A DNA stretch of 64,000 nucleotides. It comes from an uncultured Ulvibacter sp. (GTDB lineage Bacteria > Bacteroidota > Bacteroidia > Flavobacteriales > Flavobacteriaceae). Positions 44,463 to 53,983 of this stretch are shown in pieces; position 1 is the stretch's first letter, and the number at the start of each line of letters is the position of its first letter. The notes beneath the pieces are model-generated. The model was given only the letters and a program-made list of their open reading frames with translations, made no database searches and was not told where the DNA came from. The stretch lies in the NCBI GenBank assembly GCA_913063405.1, contig CAJXZB010000001.1, forward strand, positions 214,656 through 278,655. Direction: 5' to 3'. The translations under genes were made by a program, and so were the position numbers.

Positions 44463-45596
44463 TTAAAAAACCATGGTTCTAAGCGCTGCCTCATAAAGGG
44501 ATTCATATAAAGGAACAATATTCTTGGTATCAAACTTAATAGAGACCTCTTTGGCTTTGACCTTGAAATCCATTAGTTGCGCGTCATCTTTTAGAATAAA
44601 CAGTGCATTTTTAGCCATGTCATCAACATCTCCAACATTGCTTAAAAAACCACTCACTCCTTGCATATTGACTTCGGCCAAGCCTCCGGTATTACTTGAT
44701 ATCACTGGGACGCCACAGGCCATTGCCTCCAGGGCAGCTAAACCAAAACTTTCTTTTTCAGAAGGCAATAAAAATAAATCACTAAAGCAGAGAATCTTGT
44801 CAATTTCATTACTATTGCCCACAAACATCACTTTATGCTCTATTCCTTTAGTCTTGCATAATTCCTCCGCGCTTTCTTTTTCAGGACCCTCCCCGACCAT
44901 CAATAATTTAGCCGGCATTTCTTTCTGAATACAATCAAATATCTCAATAACATCAGCTATTCGCTTAACAGGTCTAAGATTACTTATATGTGTAATTATT
45001 CGTTCTTCTTTCTTGGCCATCAACTCACGTTGGCATTCGGTAAATGGGTTTTCTTTTCCAGCAATATCAATGAAGTTTGGAACCACATGAATCTCCTTAT
45101 CGATATCAAATAAACGAAGGGTATCATCCTTAAGACTTTGTGATACTGAGGTCACTATGTCACTATTGTTTATGCTAAAGCTAACCGCAGGTTTGTAGAC
45201 TGGGTGATTTCCTACAAGGGTAATATCTGTTCCATGCAAGGTTGTTACCATAGGGATGAATATATTCTCCTCCTCCAACATCTTCTTTGCCATATAGCCT
45301 GCATAGGCGTGAGGAATGGCATAATGTACATGAAGCATTTCTATTTTATGAAGCTTCACCATGTCCACCAATTTACTCGATAAGGCTAACTCGTATGGCT
45401 GATATAAAAAAAGTGGGTAGTCTGGTACTAGCACTTCATGAAAATGAATATTGTGAGACAAAAGATCCAAACGTACGGGTTGCTTATAGGTTATAAAATG
45501 CACCTCGTGTCCTCTACCAGCCAACGCTATTCCTAACTCGGTTGCAACTACACCACTTCCACCAAAAGTTGGATAACAAACAATACCAATTCTCAT
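44463..45596 (-). CDS. bshA: N-acetyl-alpha-D-glucosaminyl L-malate synthase BshA
   Basis: The protein is a 377-residue GT4 glycosyltransferase. BshA features are the start RIGIVCYPTFGGSGVVATEL, HVHYAIPHAYAGYMAK, TTLHGTDITLVGNHP, HVVPNFID, and the donor-site ESFGLAALEAMACGVPVIS. It joins GlcNAc to malate in the first step of bacillithiol synthesis in the cytoplasm. BshB and BshC are not in the window. It starts 15 bases after the glycosidase-hydrolase gene on the same strand and is likely the last gene of that operon. Confidence 0.93.
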   Translation of the reverse strand: MRIGIVCYPTFGGSGVVATELGIALAGRGHEVHFITYKQPVRLDLLSHNIHFHEVLVPDYPLFLYQPYELALSSKLVDMVKLHKIEMLHVHYAIPHAYAGYMAKKMLEEENIFIPMVTTLHGTDITLVGNHPVYKPAVSFSINNSDIVTSVSQSLKDDTLRLFDIDKEIHVVPNFIDIAGKENPFTECQRELMAKKEERIITHISNLRPVKRIADVIEIFDCIQKEMPAKLLMVGEGPEKESAEELCKTKGIEHKVMFVGNSNEIDKILCFSDLFLLPSEKESFGLAALEAMACGVPVISSNTGGLAEVNMQGVSGFLSNVGDVDDMAKNALFILKDDAQLMDFKVKAKEVSIKFDTKNIVPLYESLYEAALRTMVF

Positions 45597-45611
45597 TTTT
45601 CGTTTTTTCTA

Positions 45612-48530
45612 TTAATTAATAATTGCCTCGTAGATCGCCTCCTGAATGTTGCTTCGTAAATTACTGCCAATTATTTTTCTATTATCCGCATTGGGATAGG
45701 TTCTATTGGACAAAAATACATAGACAATTTCTTCTTCTGGATCTGCCCAGGTAAATGTTCCTGTAAAACCACTATGTCCAAAACTAGTCATAGAAACACA
45801 ACCACAAGTTGGGCCAGACTCTCCTAATTGTGGTTTGTCGAAACCAACACCTCTCCTTACATTATTATCACAGTAATAGCATGTGTTAAAAGCCTGCATC
45901 GTTTCGGGTCCAAAATAACGTTTACCTCCATAGAAACCATCCCACAGATACATTTGCATAATTTTGGCTACATCATTTGCATTACTAAACACACCTGCGT
46001 GACCACTTACTCCACCCAACATCGCTGAACCTTGATCGTGTACATAACCATGTACTTTTTGCATCCTAAAATATTTGTCTTCTTCGGTTGGAACAATGTC
46101 CGCCTTTGAGAACCTTTCTAAAGGCAGATAGGTTGTATTATTTGCACCCAAAGATTCATATAAATTTCGTTGCACCAATTTATCTAATGTTGTTCCATAG
46201 AATTCTTCTAAGTATTTTTTCAAAAGATAATAGGGTAAGTCACTGTATTTATAACTTAACCTTTTACGAAGTTCGCTTTCTTTTATTTGTTCAAAGATGC
46301 TATCTCTATAGTCTTTGCGCATATATAAATTATTTGCAACCTTAATGGTGAAGACTCCGTCAGATTTCTTTGAATAATATTTGGAAGACGGACGCTTGGT
46401 CACAGAATCTATAGTCACGGCATAAAATGGAATCCAAGCCTTTAAACGCGCATAATGGGATAGCATCTGGCGCAATGTTATGTTCTTCTTATTTGAGCTT
46501 CTATACTCTGGAAGCATCTCGGAAAGTTTGGTCTCCATTTTTATAATATCTCGATCAAAGAGTTCCATGATCATTGGAGTGGTCGCCAGAATCTTTGTTA
46601 GAGAAGCAACATCATAAATGTCATTATCTTTTACTGAGTTTTTTTTACTTTGTGTGTGGTGTCCAAAGTTCTTTTGATAAATTACTTTTCCCTTCCTTGC
46701 GACCAATATTTGTACGCCAGGCATCATTCCACCCCATAAGCCGACCTTTGCCAGAGAATCAATTTTTTTTAATTTATAACCGCTCATCCCAACACTCTCT
46801 GGAGTTCCATATTGTAAACGCCGAATTGCAGAAGTCTCGACTCCAGTATTAATAGGGAAATCCTCTCCAAGAGAAACGGGCAATCGTCCCTTGGCTCCTC
46901 GAGCGCCAAAAATAAGCTGGGCAGAAAGTTCTTGAGAGACCTCACTATTCTGATAAGACATTAGAAGACCCTCAAAATTTGTCGATGTCTTTAAATCCAA
47001 TAAAGCATATGGCCTGGCAAAAACATCCAAAATCACTTTATTGGTTCTTGCAATTTCATAGATCCATACTAGCTCATTTTGTGTAAACTTATAGTTTTTC
47101 CAAGGTCCATCATTTGATTTGTGAAAACCGATGATTACAAGGTCATATTTTTTTAGTTTTTGAACGTAGTTATCTAAGTTGCCGGCCTTTACCCAATCGA
47201 CCTTTGCATACTTCCGAAGTTGGCTCAAAAAGATTTTTCCGTTATCATCTCCAAAATTCACATATGCTATTTTAGTGTTCTGAAGATCTTTCACCGGCAA
47301 CACTTCTTTATCATTTTTTAAAACCGTTAAGGCATGCTCCATGGCTTCCTCATAAAGCACATCGTCCGCAGCGGTATTTAAATCTTCAACTATATTAAAA
47401 GGATTTACGGGTTGATAATTATTTAGACCTACTTTGTATTTTGCATACAATATTTTTTTTACTGAAAGTGCTAAGCGTTCTTCAGTAATGACTTCCTCTC
47501 TGTAGGCATTCACCAATAAATCATGTGCCTTCGGAATGTTTTCAGGAATTAAAAGTATATCATTCCCTGCGAGAAAGGCTGCTAAGTCAACTTCCCCAGG
47601 TTCCTGAAAATTAGCAGCGCCCTTCATATTAAGCGCATCGGTGAATATTAATCCATTAAAACCCAATTGACCTTTTAGAATGTCTGTTACAATTGTCTTG
47701 GAAAGCGAAGAAGGATAATCCATTCTTTGTTCTAAGGCTGGAACGTTTAAATGAGCCACCATTACACTGCTCATACCTTCCCTGATCAATCGTTTATAAG
47801 GATACAGCTCAACACTATCAATTCTTTCTTTACTAAAACCAATAGTAGGTAGCGTCTTATGTGAATCTTGATCAGTATCCCCATGTCCGGGAAAATGTTT
47901 TGCATTTGCTAGGATTCCTGCATTTTGCATTCCCCTTGTAAAAGCAATTGATTTTTCTGTTACATTATTTTTATTCTCCCCAAAGGAACGATTTCCAATA
48001 ATGGGATTTGCAGGGTTGGTATTTATGTCTACAACTGGGGCAAAATTAATATGCATACCCATTCGTTTGGTATGCTCCCCTATCCTTCTACCAATTTTCT
48101 CAATAATTCTATTATCGGTAATCGCTCCTAGGGTCATATTCCATGGATATGCATAAGTAGAATCCAATCTCATTGCCAGTCCCCATTCCGCATCCATCGC
48201 CATTAATAATGGTACTTTGGAAAGTGCTTGATATTCATTGTTAAGTTTAGCTTGTTGTTTAGGGCCTCCTTTGGAAAAGATAACACCACCTATGTAGTGT
48301 TCATTGATAAGGTCTTTGATCTTGTCCGTGGCTGCCTTAGTATCATTCGAAAAAATCATGGGCATAAATAGTTGCCCTACTTTCTCTTGAAGAGACATAT
48401 TTCCGTAAATACTATCTACCCATTTTTGCTGCTGCTTTAGGTCATTTTCAACCAATAAGGGGTTGATTTGTTGAGAAAATATGGTGAAGCAACTAAGAGA
48501 AAATAAAATGGAGGCAATTAATTTTTTCAT
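45612..48530 (-). CDS. NagZ-type glycoside hydrolase family 3 fused to a serine hydrolase (beta-lactamase fold)
   Basis: The 972-residue protein has a signal peptide. The GH3 domain (about 30-370) has the NagZ motif KHFPGHGDTDQDSHKTLP and the nucleophile region GLIFTDALNM; a GH3 C-like linker follows to ~570. The C-terminal serine hydrolase has SLTK (SxxK), YSD (YxN-like) and GHSGFTGT. The predicted job is periplasmic turnover of peptidoglycan: removal of N-acetylglucosamine plus peptide or ester hydrolysis. It sits downstream of an amidase in the same run of genes. Confidence 0.92.
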   Translation of the reverse strand: MKKLIASILFSLSCFTIFSQQINPLLVENDLKQQQKWVDSIYGNMSLQEKVGQLFMPMIFSNDTKAATDKIKDLINEHYIGGVIFSKGGPKQQAKLNNEYQALSKVPLLMAMDAEWGLAMRLDSTYAYPWNMTLGAITDNRIIEKIGRRIGEHTKRMGMHINFAPVVDINTNPANPIIGNRSFGENKNNVTEKSIAFTRGMQNAGILANAKHFPGHGDTDQDSHKTLPTIGFSKERIDSVELYPYKRLIREGMSSVMVAHLNVPALEQRMDYPSSLSKTIVTDILKGQLGFNGLIFTDALNMKGAANFQEPGEVDLAAFLAGNDILLIPENIPKAHDLLVNAYREEVITEERLALSVKKILYAKYKVGLNNYQPVNPFNIVEDLNTAADDVLYEEAMEHALTVLKNDKEVLPVKDLQNTKIAYVNFGDDNGKIFLSQLRKYAKVDWVKAGNLDNYVQKLKKYDLVIIGFHKSNDGPWKNYKFTQNELVWIYEIARTNKVILDVFARPYALLDLKTSTNFEGLLMSYQNSEVSQELSAQLIFGARGAKGRLPVSLGEDFPINTGVETSAIRRLQYGTPESVGMSGYKLKKIDSLAKVGLWGGMMPGVQILVARKGKVIYQKNFGHHTQSKKNSVKDNDIYDVASLTKILATTPMIMELFDRDIIKMETKLSEMLPEYRSSNKKNITLRQMLSHYARLKAWIPFYAVTIDSVTKRPSSKYYSKKSDGVFTIKVANNLYMRKDYRDSIFEQIKESELRKRLSYKYSDLPYYLLKKYLEEFYGTTLDKLVQRNLYESLGANNTTYLPLERFSKADIVPTEEDKYFRMQKVHGYVHDQGSAMLGGVSGHAGVFSNANDVAKIMQMYLWDGFYGGKRYFGPETMQAFNTCYYCDNNVRRGVGFDKPQLGESGPTCGCVSMTSFGHSGFTGTFTWADPEEEIVYVFLSNRTYPNADNRKIIGSNLRSNIQEAIYEAIIN

Positions 48531-48549
48531 ATACTGAAAGTTACAAAAA

Positions 48550-49035
48550 CTATGCTAAAAATCGACTGTGCCAGCTTTCTTTTGCAGGAACTTCCCAGTT
48601 TTCTAAATATTCAGCTTTGGTATTTACTAAATTGTTAAAAACCACCGTGTTGCGAGAGACAGAGCGTGCCTTTGCCATTTTTCTGAAATCGGATAAAGAC
48701 TTATGTGCAATAAATTCTCCATTGTAGAAAGTTACATTCATTTTATCTAATAGATCAACTTCAAATTCCTTTTCCAAAGATTGAATAAATCGTACAGAGG
48801 CATCGATACTACATCCAGATGCTGAAGCATTTGCTTGATTCAATCCAAAAATAATAAAACGATTATATTTTATCTCAAAGGCAGCTTCTAAGTCGGTACC
48901 ATGAGCCGTCCATTGTTCTAAAAAAGCTTCAGTTTTTGGAGTAAGCGTTGCTACTTCATGATCAGATAATTTTCTGTTGGATTGATAAATCCAAATTCGA
49001 GAATCATTGGGCAAGTTTTTAAATTCAGTCAGCAT
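48550..49035 (-). CDS. Conserved 161-residue protein of unknown function
   Basis: The frame reads IWIYQSNRKLSDHEVATLTP, FLEQWTAHGTDLEAAFEIKY, FIIFGLNQANASASGCSIDA and SRNTVVFNNLVNTKAEYL. Homologues in Flavobacteriia are commonly labelled ABC transporter ATPase, but no Walker A, signature or Walker B motif exists here and 161 residues is too short. The label should not be copied. The protein is soluble. It lies two bases after the HdrB-like gene and 19 bases before the glycosidase gene, so it belongs to that operon. Confidence 0.8.
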   Translation of the reverse strand: MLTEFKNLPNDSRIWIYQSNRKLSDHEVATLTPKTEAFLEQWTAHGTDLEAAFEIKYNRFIIFGLNQANASASGCSIDASVRFIQSLEKEFEVDLLDKMNVTFYNGEFIAHKSLSDFRKMAKARSVSRNTVVFNNLVNTKAEYLENWEVPAKESWHSRFLA

Positions 49036-49037
49036 AA

Positions 49038-49829
49038 TTATAGTTCCTCAGCATTAGCAATCATTTCTGCGATATCCATTACCTGAATATCATTTTCCTT
49101 TTCTTTGCCTTTTACACCATCTGTCATCATAGTATTACAAAAAGGGCATCCAGCAGCAATAATTTCTGGTTTCGTTTCCAGAGCTTCTTCTGTTCTTTCA
49201 ATATTGATATCCTTATTTCCGGCTTCAGGCTCTTTAAACATTTGAGCACCTCCCGCACCACAACAAAGCCCGCGAGTCTTGCAGCGTTTCATTTCTACCA
49301 ATTCCACTTCTAATTTTTGAAGTAGTTCTCGAGGAGCTTCGTATTCTCCATTGGCTCTTCCTAAATAACAAGGGTCGTGAAAAGTGATTCTTTTTCCTTT
49401 GAATTTTCCACCTTCTACTTTTAGGCGACCTTCATTCAATAATCTCTTTAAAAACTGAGTATGATGCATTACTTCATAATTCCCACCTAATTCTGGGTAT
49501 TCATTCTTAATTGTATTAAAACAATGTGGACAGGCGGTTACAATTTTTTTCACTTTGTAAGCATTCATAACTTCAATATTTCCCATTGCCTGCATCTGAA
49601 ATAAAAACTCATTTCCAGCACGCTTTGCAGGGTCTCCACTACAACTTTCTTCCGTTCCCAAAACGGCAAAATCAACACCAGCGCTATTTAGTAACTTTAC
49701 AAAAGCCTTTGTTATCTTCTTTGCACGATCATCAAAGCTACCCGCGCATCCAACCCAGAACAATACTTCAGGTTGTTTACCTTGAGTCATATACTCCGCC
49801 ATAGTCGGTACTTTTATCGTCTCACTCAT
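49038..49829 (-). CDS. CCG-domain Fe-S protein (HdrB/LutA-like)
   Basis: The protein has 263 residues with two CCG-type cysteine clusters: VGCAGSFDDRAKK, ACPHCFNTIKNEYPELGG, HDPCYLGRANGEYEAPRELL, GLCCGAGGAQMFKEP and AAGCPFCNTMMTDG. This is the pattern of HdrB subunits, which hold a non-cubane 4Fe-4S pair in heterodisulfide reductase. With the membrane HdrC-like gene encoded just upstream it should form an electron-transfer complex; the donor and acceptor are unknown. A HAD phosphatase gene separates the two. Confidence 0.9.
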   Translation of the reverse strand: MSETIKVPTMAEYMTQGKQPEVLFWVGCAGSFDDRAKKITKAFVKLLNSAGVDFAVLGTEESCSGDPAKRAGNEFLFQMQAMGNIEVMNAYKVKKIVTACPHCFNTIKNEYPELGGNYEVMHHTQFLKRLLNEGRLKVEGGKFKGKRITFHDPCYLGRANGEYEAPRELLQKLEVELVEMKRCKTRGLCCGAGGAQMFKEPEAGNKDINIERTEEALETKPEIIAAGCPFCNTMMTDGVKGKEKENDIQVMDIAEMIANAEEL

Positions 49830-49840
49830 ACAGTTATTCT

Positions 49841-50275
49841 TTAATCTTCAAAAACCTGAATAGTTACTTGTTTGTCTACTAAATCTGTAAACTTCCCTTT
49901 ATAACGAGTGGCTTTCACCAAATGGTTATCTACCCAATGATAATTTCCTCCTCTAGGTTTGTCCATTAGCATGGAGTGATATTTAAACCCGTACTTTTTC
50001 AGCCATATTTCAGTTACTTCTCTATGATCTTCGGTTCGAGAGGTAAAAAAACAAATAATATGACCTTGATCGTACCATTTATTAAGAGTTTTTAATGCGT
50101 CTGGATACAGCTCTGCTGTTTCCATTCGGTCAGGTTCTTCATTTGGAATATCGTCGCAAATTGTTCCATCTATATCAATAAGGTAGTTTTTTACATCTTT
50201 TGGGAGCACCGGGCTCACGTGTTCACCTTGCTCAATCTTTACGCTAAGCATTTTCTCTACTTTGTCCTTTTTCAT
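49841..50275 (-). CDS. HAD-superfamily phosphatase-like protein
   Basis: The protein has 144 residues. HAD motif I is LIDIDGTICDD (nucleophile and general acid aspartates), motif II is CFFTSRTEDHR, and the end carries MLMDKPRGGNYHWVDNHL. No cap domain fits in this length, so macromolecular or phosphorylated small substrates are possible. It is embedded between two Fe-S protein genes with two- and eleven-base gaps, an arrangement kept in related genomes as far as I know. Its substrate is unknown. Confidence 0.82.
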   Translation of the reverse strand: MKKDKVEKMLSVKIEQGEHVSPVLPKDVKNYLIDIDGTICDDIPNEEPDRMETAELYPDALKTLNKWYDQGHIICFFTSRTEDHREVTEIWLKKYGFKYHSMLMDKPRGGNYHWVDNHLVKATRYKGKFTDLVDKQVTIQVFED

Positions 50276-50277
50276 AA

Positions 50278-51600
50278 TTATGCTTCTTCCTTCCAGTTTA
50301 ATCTATCCATTTGATTGAAGGGCCAGGGTGCTCCATTATTTTCAATATTAGTCATTGTTATATTCAATTCATTTGGTGCTGCTGATTGCTCCATTACCAA
50401 ATACTGCCTCATTTCCATTATAATTGATAAAGGGTCTATACTTACAGGGCAAGCTTCTACACATGCATTACAGGTAGTACAAGCCCACAATTCTTCATGA
50501 GATATATAATCTCCTAAAAGTTGTTTACTATCGGGCTTAAACTCTCCGTTCGTATCAATATTCTTTCCAACTTCCTCCAATCGATCTCTCGTATCCATCA
50601 TAATCTTACGAGGGGATAATTTTTTTCCTGTTTGATTTGCTGGGCATTCGCTTGTACAGCGCCCGCATTCTGTACAGGTATATGCGTTTAACAATTGTAT
50701 CTGACTTAGATCCATGACGTCACTTGCTCCAAATTTTGCTGGGGTCTCTGCGCCTTCAGCTGGAGCGGCAAATGGATCAACATTAGGATCCATCATTAAT
50801 TTTACCTCCTTAGTAACAGATTCGTTGTTCTTGAATTTACCCTTAGGAACCAATTTTCCGAAATACACATTAGGAAAAGCAAGCATAATATGAAGGTGCT
50901 TCGAAAAGTATAAATAATTAAGAAACACAAGAATTCCGAAAATATGTAACCACCAAGCCGTTCGCTCAATAATAATAAGTGTCGCTTCTGAAAAGTTTTC
51001 AAAAAACGGGGCAATTAGGCTACTAATGGGAAATATTCCCGCCTTAGTAAAATGAGCCGATCCCATTTGTTGTAATACTTGATCTGAAGCATTCATTGTT
51101 AGAAATAATATCATCAGTACCATTTCGAAGTACAAAATAAAGTTACCATCATTTTTTGGCCAGCCTTTCATTTCAGAGGACCAAAAACGCTTTAACTTTT
51201 GGATATTTCTACGAATCCAAAAAGCAATCACTCCAATTAATACAAGAAGGGCTAGAATTTCGAAAGTTGCAATTAAATAATCATATACAATACCCAATGA
51301 TGAAAAAATACGATGAGTGCCAAAAAGACCGTCAATTATTATTTCCAATACTTCTATATTAATAACGATAAAACCCACGTATACAATGATATGAAGTAAT
51401 CCCGCGACAGGTCTGACTACCATTTTTGACTGACCCAAAGCGATTCGAATAACATTGCCCCAACGTTCTTTATTATTACCAGTAACGTGAGGCTTTCGTC
51501 CAAGCTTAATATTTCGGATAACCTTACGAATATTCTTTGTAAAATAACCTATTCCGGCTATAAGTAGCAGTAAGAATAATATATTTGAAATGTATTGCAT
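50278..51600 (-). CDS. Membrane Fe-S protein (NarI-like plus HdrC-like 4Fe-4S dicluster)
   Basis: The protein has 440 residues. The N-terminal ~270 residues contain about five membrane helices with histidines typical of b-type haem NarI-like subunits (LLHIIVYVGFIVIN, WWLHIFGILVFL). The C-terminal part has two 4Fe-4S sites: CTECGRCTSECPANQTGK and CTTCNACVEACPVSIDP. It probably passes electrons between quinones and the HdrB-like protein encoded downstream. It starts three bases after the MCE gene, tying redox genes to an envelope operon. Confidence 0.9.
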   Translation of the reverse strand: MQYISNILFLLLLIAGIGYFTKNIRKVIRNIKLGRKPHVTGNNKERWGNVIRIALGQSKMVVRPVAGLLHIIVYVGFIVINIEVLEIIIDGLFGTHRIFSSLGIVYDYLIATFEILALLVLIGVIAFWIRRNIQKLKRFWSSEMKGWPKNDGNFILYFEMVLMILFLTMNASDQVLQQMGSAHFTKAGIFPISSLIAPFFENFSEATLIIIERTAWWLHIFGILVFLNYLYFSKHLHIMLAFPNVYFGKLVPKGKFKNNESVTKEVKLMMDPNVDPFAAPAEGAETPAKFGASDVMDLSQIQLLNAYTCTECGRCTSECPANQTGKKLSPRKIMMDTRDRLEEVGKNIDTNGEFKPDSKQLLGDYISHEELWACTTCNACVEACPVSIDPLSIIMEMRQYLVMEQSAAPNELNITMTNIENNGAPWPFNQMDRLNWKEEA

Positions 51601-51603
51601 CGT

Positions 51604-52554
51604 TTATTGATTGGGATCCTCCGGAGTTGTGTATTCTTTTTGTTTTTTTCCAAAGACAGAAATATTTACATAACGTTTCGGATTCAATTTTAAATCTTGT
51701 AGCAACTGCTCCAACTGTTTTGAGGCTCCTTCTAAATTATTATATAATTTTTCGTCATTAATCAACTTTCCAACGCTGCCCTCTCCATTATCAATTTTGC
51801 TCACAATAGCATCGAAACCACTAACTACTTTATCTAGGTCTGAAACCAATCGCCCAACTTCTAACTGTGCAAGTGAGTCTGATAATGTTGAAAAGTTTGC
51901 AGCCATATCGTCCAAGTTTGTAAACGTACGGTCCAACTTTTCAGAATTGTTGGCCAACAGTGTATTTAATTTTCCTGAAGCTCCGTTTAATGATCTCATG
52001 GTAGAATTCAAATCCTTTATGGCGGATTGTAGATTAGTTCTAGATTCTTCATTAAGAATTTCATTAACCCCAGCTAATAAAGTATCTACAGACGTTAATG
52101 TTGCAGTTAGTTTGTTTTGTAATGGGCCTAGAGCTTTGCTAACGGCGTCTAACATTCCTAAATCAATTTCACCCCTAAGGGTATCCCCTGATTTTGCCAA
52201 ATTGTTAGCATTGTAATCAGGAAATATTCCAAGTGATTTACCACCTATGAGTCCAGCACTATAAATTTTAACCATACTATTCTTGGAAAATGCAAAATCA
52301 CTTTCTACAGTAAATTTTACCACAAGACCACCACCTTTACTTCCAAAGCCTATGTTGTTTACCTTTCCAACGACAAGTCCGTTAATGGTAACCGGTGCAG
52401 ATTTAGCAAGGCCTTCTACGTTTTGGTATTTCACATAAAAAATACGGCTATCTTGAAAAAGGTTGGTGCCTTTTAAAAAGCTGTACCCAAATATGAATAG
52501 TAGAATGGCACCAATGGCAAGTATTCCTGTCTTTACTTCTCTCGTGAGTTTCAA
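51604..52554 (-). CDS. MCE/MlaD family protein
   Basis: The protein has 316 residues. One N-terminal membrane anchor (TGILAIGAILLFIFGYSFL) leads into the MCE domain (about 38-120: VKYQNVEGLAKSAPVTINGL, VVGKVNNIGF). A long helical region with heptad-like leucines and serines follows. MlaD-type proteins form a hexameric ring that shuttles phospholipids between inner and outer membranes. The matching ATPase and permease (MlaF/MlaE) are not in the window. It lies 59 bases after the amidase gene, in the same direction. Confidence 0.9.
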   Translation of the reverse strand: MKLTREVKTGILAIGAILLFIFGYSFLKGTNLFQDSRIFYVKYQNVEGLAKSAPVTINGLVVGKVNNIGFGSKGGGLVVKFTVESDFAFSKNSMVKIYSAGLIGGKSLGIFPDYNANNLAKSGDTLRGEIDLGMLDAVSKALGPLQNKLTATLTSVDTLLAGVNEILNEESRTNLQSAIKDLNSTMRSLNGASGKLNTLLANNSEKLDRTFTNLDDMAANFSTLSDSLAQLEVGRLVSDLDKVVSGFDAIVSKIDNGEGSVGKLINDEKLYNNLEGASKQLEQLLQDLKLNPKRYVNISVFGKKQKEYTTPEDPNQ

Positions 52555-52613
52555 AAGGCTATGAGTTGTTTAAGGTTCCAACAAATTTAGAATAAATATA
52601 AAAATTAACAGTA

Positions 52614-53735
52614 TTATTTCCCCCCAGATTTTAACACCTCGGGAAGATTTAACTTTTCACCATCCTTAAAAGCAACAATAAAGCTTGAAGAGTAGCCTTT
52701 TTCTTGAGAAAAAGTTTTCATTAATTGGATCTTATTATAATCTGAAGTACTTCCATAGTAGTACTTAAACAGACCATTTCTTTCCATACGCAGTACATCT
52801 TTTAAGCCTTTAAAGTTCTGAGGACTTGTTTCAAGATTCTTACTACTCGCTGCTAACTGAACTCGAAATACAATTCCTTCATATATTCTTTCTTCTGTTG
52901 CTTCGATGGCGTTATCAATTTCTTCCTGAGTAATTATGGGGTTTTGAGAATCGACTGTGGCCAATTGGATATTAGATTTATATGATAAAATGGCATCAGT
53001 AATGGAGGTAGCCATTTCTCTTTGTCCTTTAGAAGAGTTTAAATAGGCCCCCTCTTTCTTGTTGGTCAAGAAACCTGTTTCGACCAAAACGCTCGGCATA
53101 TAACTTTGATGTAAAACTATAAACCCTGCTTGTTTCACACTGCGGTCTTTTCGTTTAAATTTATTAACAAAGTTATTTTGAATCAAACTGGCAAGCATAA
53201 TGCTTTGATCTAGATACTCTTCTTGCATTAATGTTAATCCAATAAAGGACTCTGGAGCATTTGGATCATATCCTGCATAGTTTTCCTTGTAATTCTGCTC
53301 AAGAAAAATCACTTCATTTTCTTTTTTAGCAACTTCCATATTTCGCTTATTGGCATGCAATCCTAGAACAAATGTTCCCGCTCCGTATGCCTGGGTGTGA
53401 TGAGAATCACAGTGAACAGAGACAAATAGATCAGCATCTGCCCTATTGGCAATCGCTCCTCGTTCAAAGAGCTCAATAAAGACATCCGTTTTTCTGGTGT
53501 AAATTACCTCTATATTGGGGTTCTTCTCAAGTTCTGCTCCCACTTTAAGAACTATTTTTAAGGCGATATCAGCTTCTTTATAACCATTGCCTCTATTTCC
53601 ATGATCGTGGCCTCCGTGACCAGCATCCAGAACAACTACAAAAGGTTTTACGGTATCGTTATTGTGACTCTTAAAAGAATACAATAATAGGGATCCTAAG
53701 ACGAGCAATAAAAAAGATAAAAGTTTGGTATTCAT
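52614..53735 (-). CDS. N-acetylmuramoyl-L-alanine amidase (AmiC/Amidase_3 type)
   Basis: The protein has 373 residues. A signal anchor (LLSFLLLVLGSLLLYSF) precedes an Amidase_3 domain at about 30-250. Zinc ligands are visible in VVLDAGHGGHDHGNRG (His), EADIALKIVLKVGAEL (Glu) and FVSVHCDSHH (His), with VLVETGFLTNKKEG carrying the catalytic glutamate. The C-terminal ~90 residues (YEGIVFRVQLAASSKNLETS) resemble a SPOR peptidoglycan-binding domain. It cuts the glycan-peptide bond during cell separation. It is divergent from lptD and first in the run that ends with bshA. Confidence 0.93.
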   Translation of the reverse strand: MNTKLLSFLLLVLGSLLLYSFKSHNNDTVKPFVVVLDAGHGGHDHGNRGNGYKEADIALKIVLKVGAELEKNPNIEVIYTRKTDVFIELFERGAIANRADADLFVSVHCDSHHTQAYGAGTFVLGLHANKRNMEVAKKENEVIFLEQNYKENYAGYDPNAPESFIGLTLMQEEYLDQSIMLASLIQNNFVNKFKRKDRSVKQAGFIVLHQSYMPSVLVETGFLTNKKEGAYLNSSKGQREMATSITDAILSYKSNIQLATVDSQNPIITQEEIDNAIEATEERIYEGIVFRVQLAASSKNLETSPQNFKGLKDVLRMERNGLFKYYYGSTSDYNKIQLMKTFSQEKGYSSSFIVAFKDGEKLNLPEVLKSGGK

Positions 53736-53983
53736 ATTGGTTTAAACGTGAGTTGAAATATGATATTTTAAAAAATTGAATTTAAAAAACACAGCCCAAA
53801 AAATATGCTTAATTTTGAACTTTCAAAAACTAAGCCAAACGGGCAGAACGTTTTTTAGTTGAATTTAAAACAAAAGTTAAAAAACTTTGTGAGAGTTCCT
53901 TCTTGTGAAATTTTATTTTTACACTTTTTATTAAAAATTTTATAATTGAATCAAGGAAAATATAAAATAATCGGATCGTAGCA

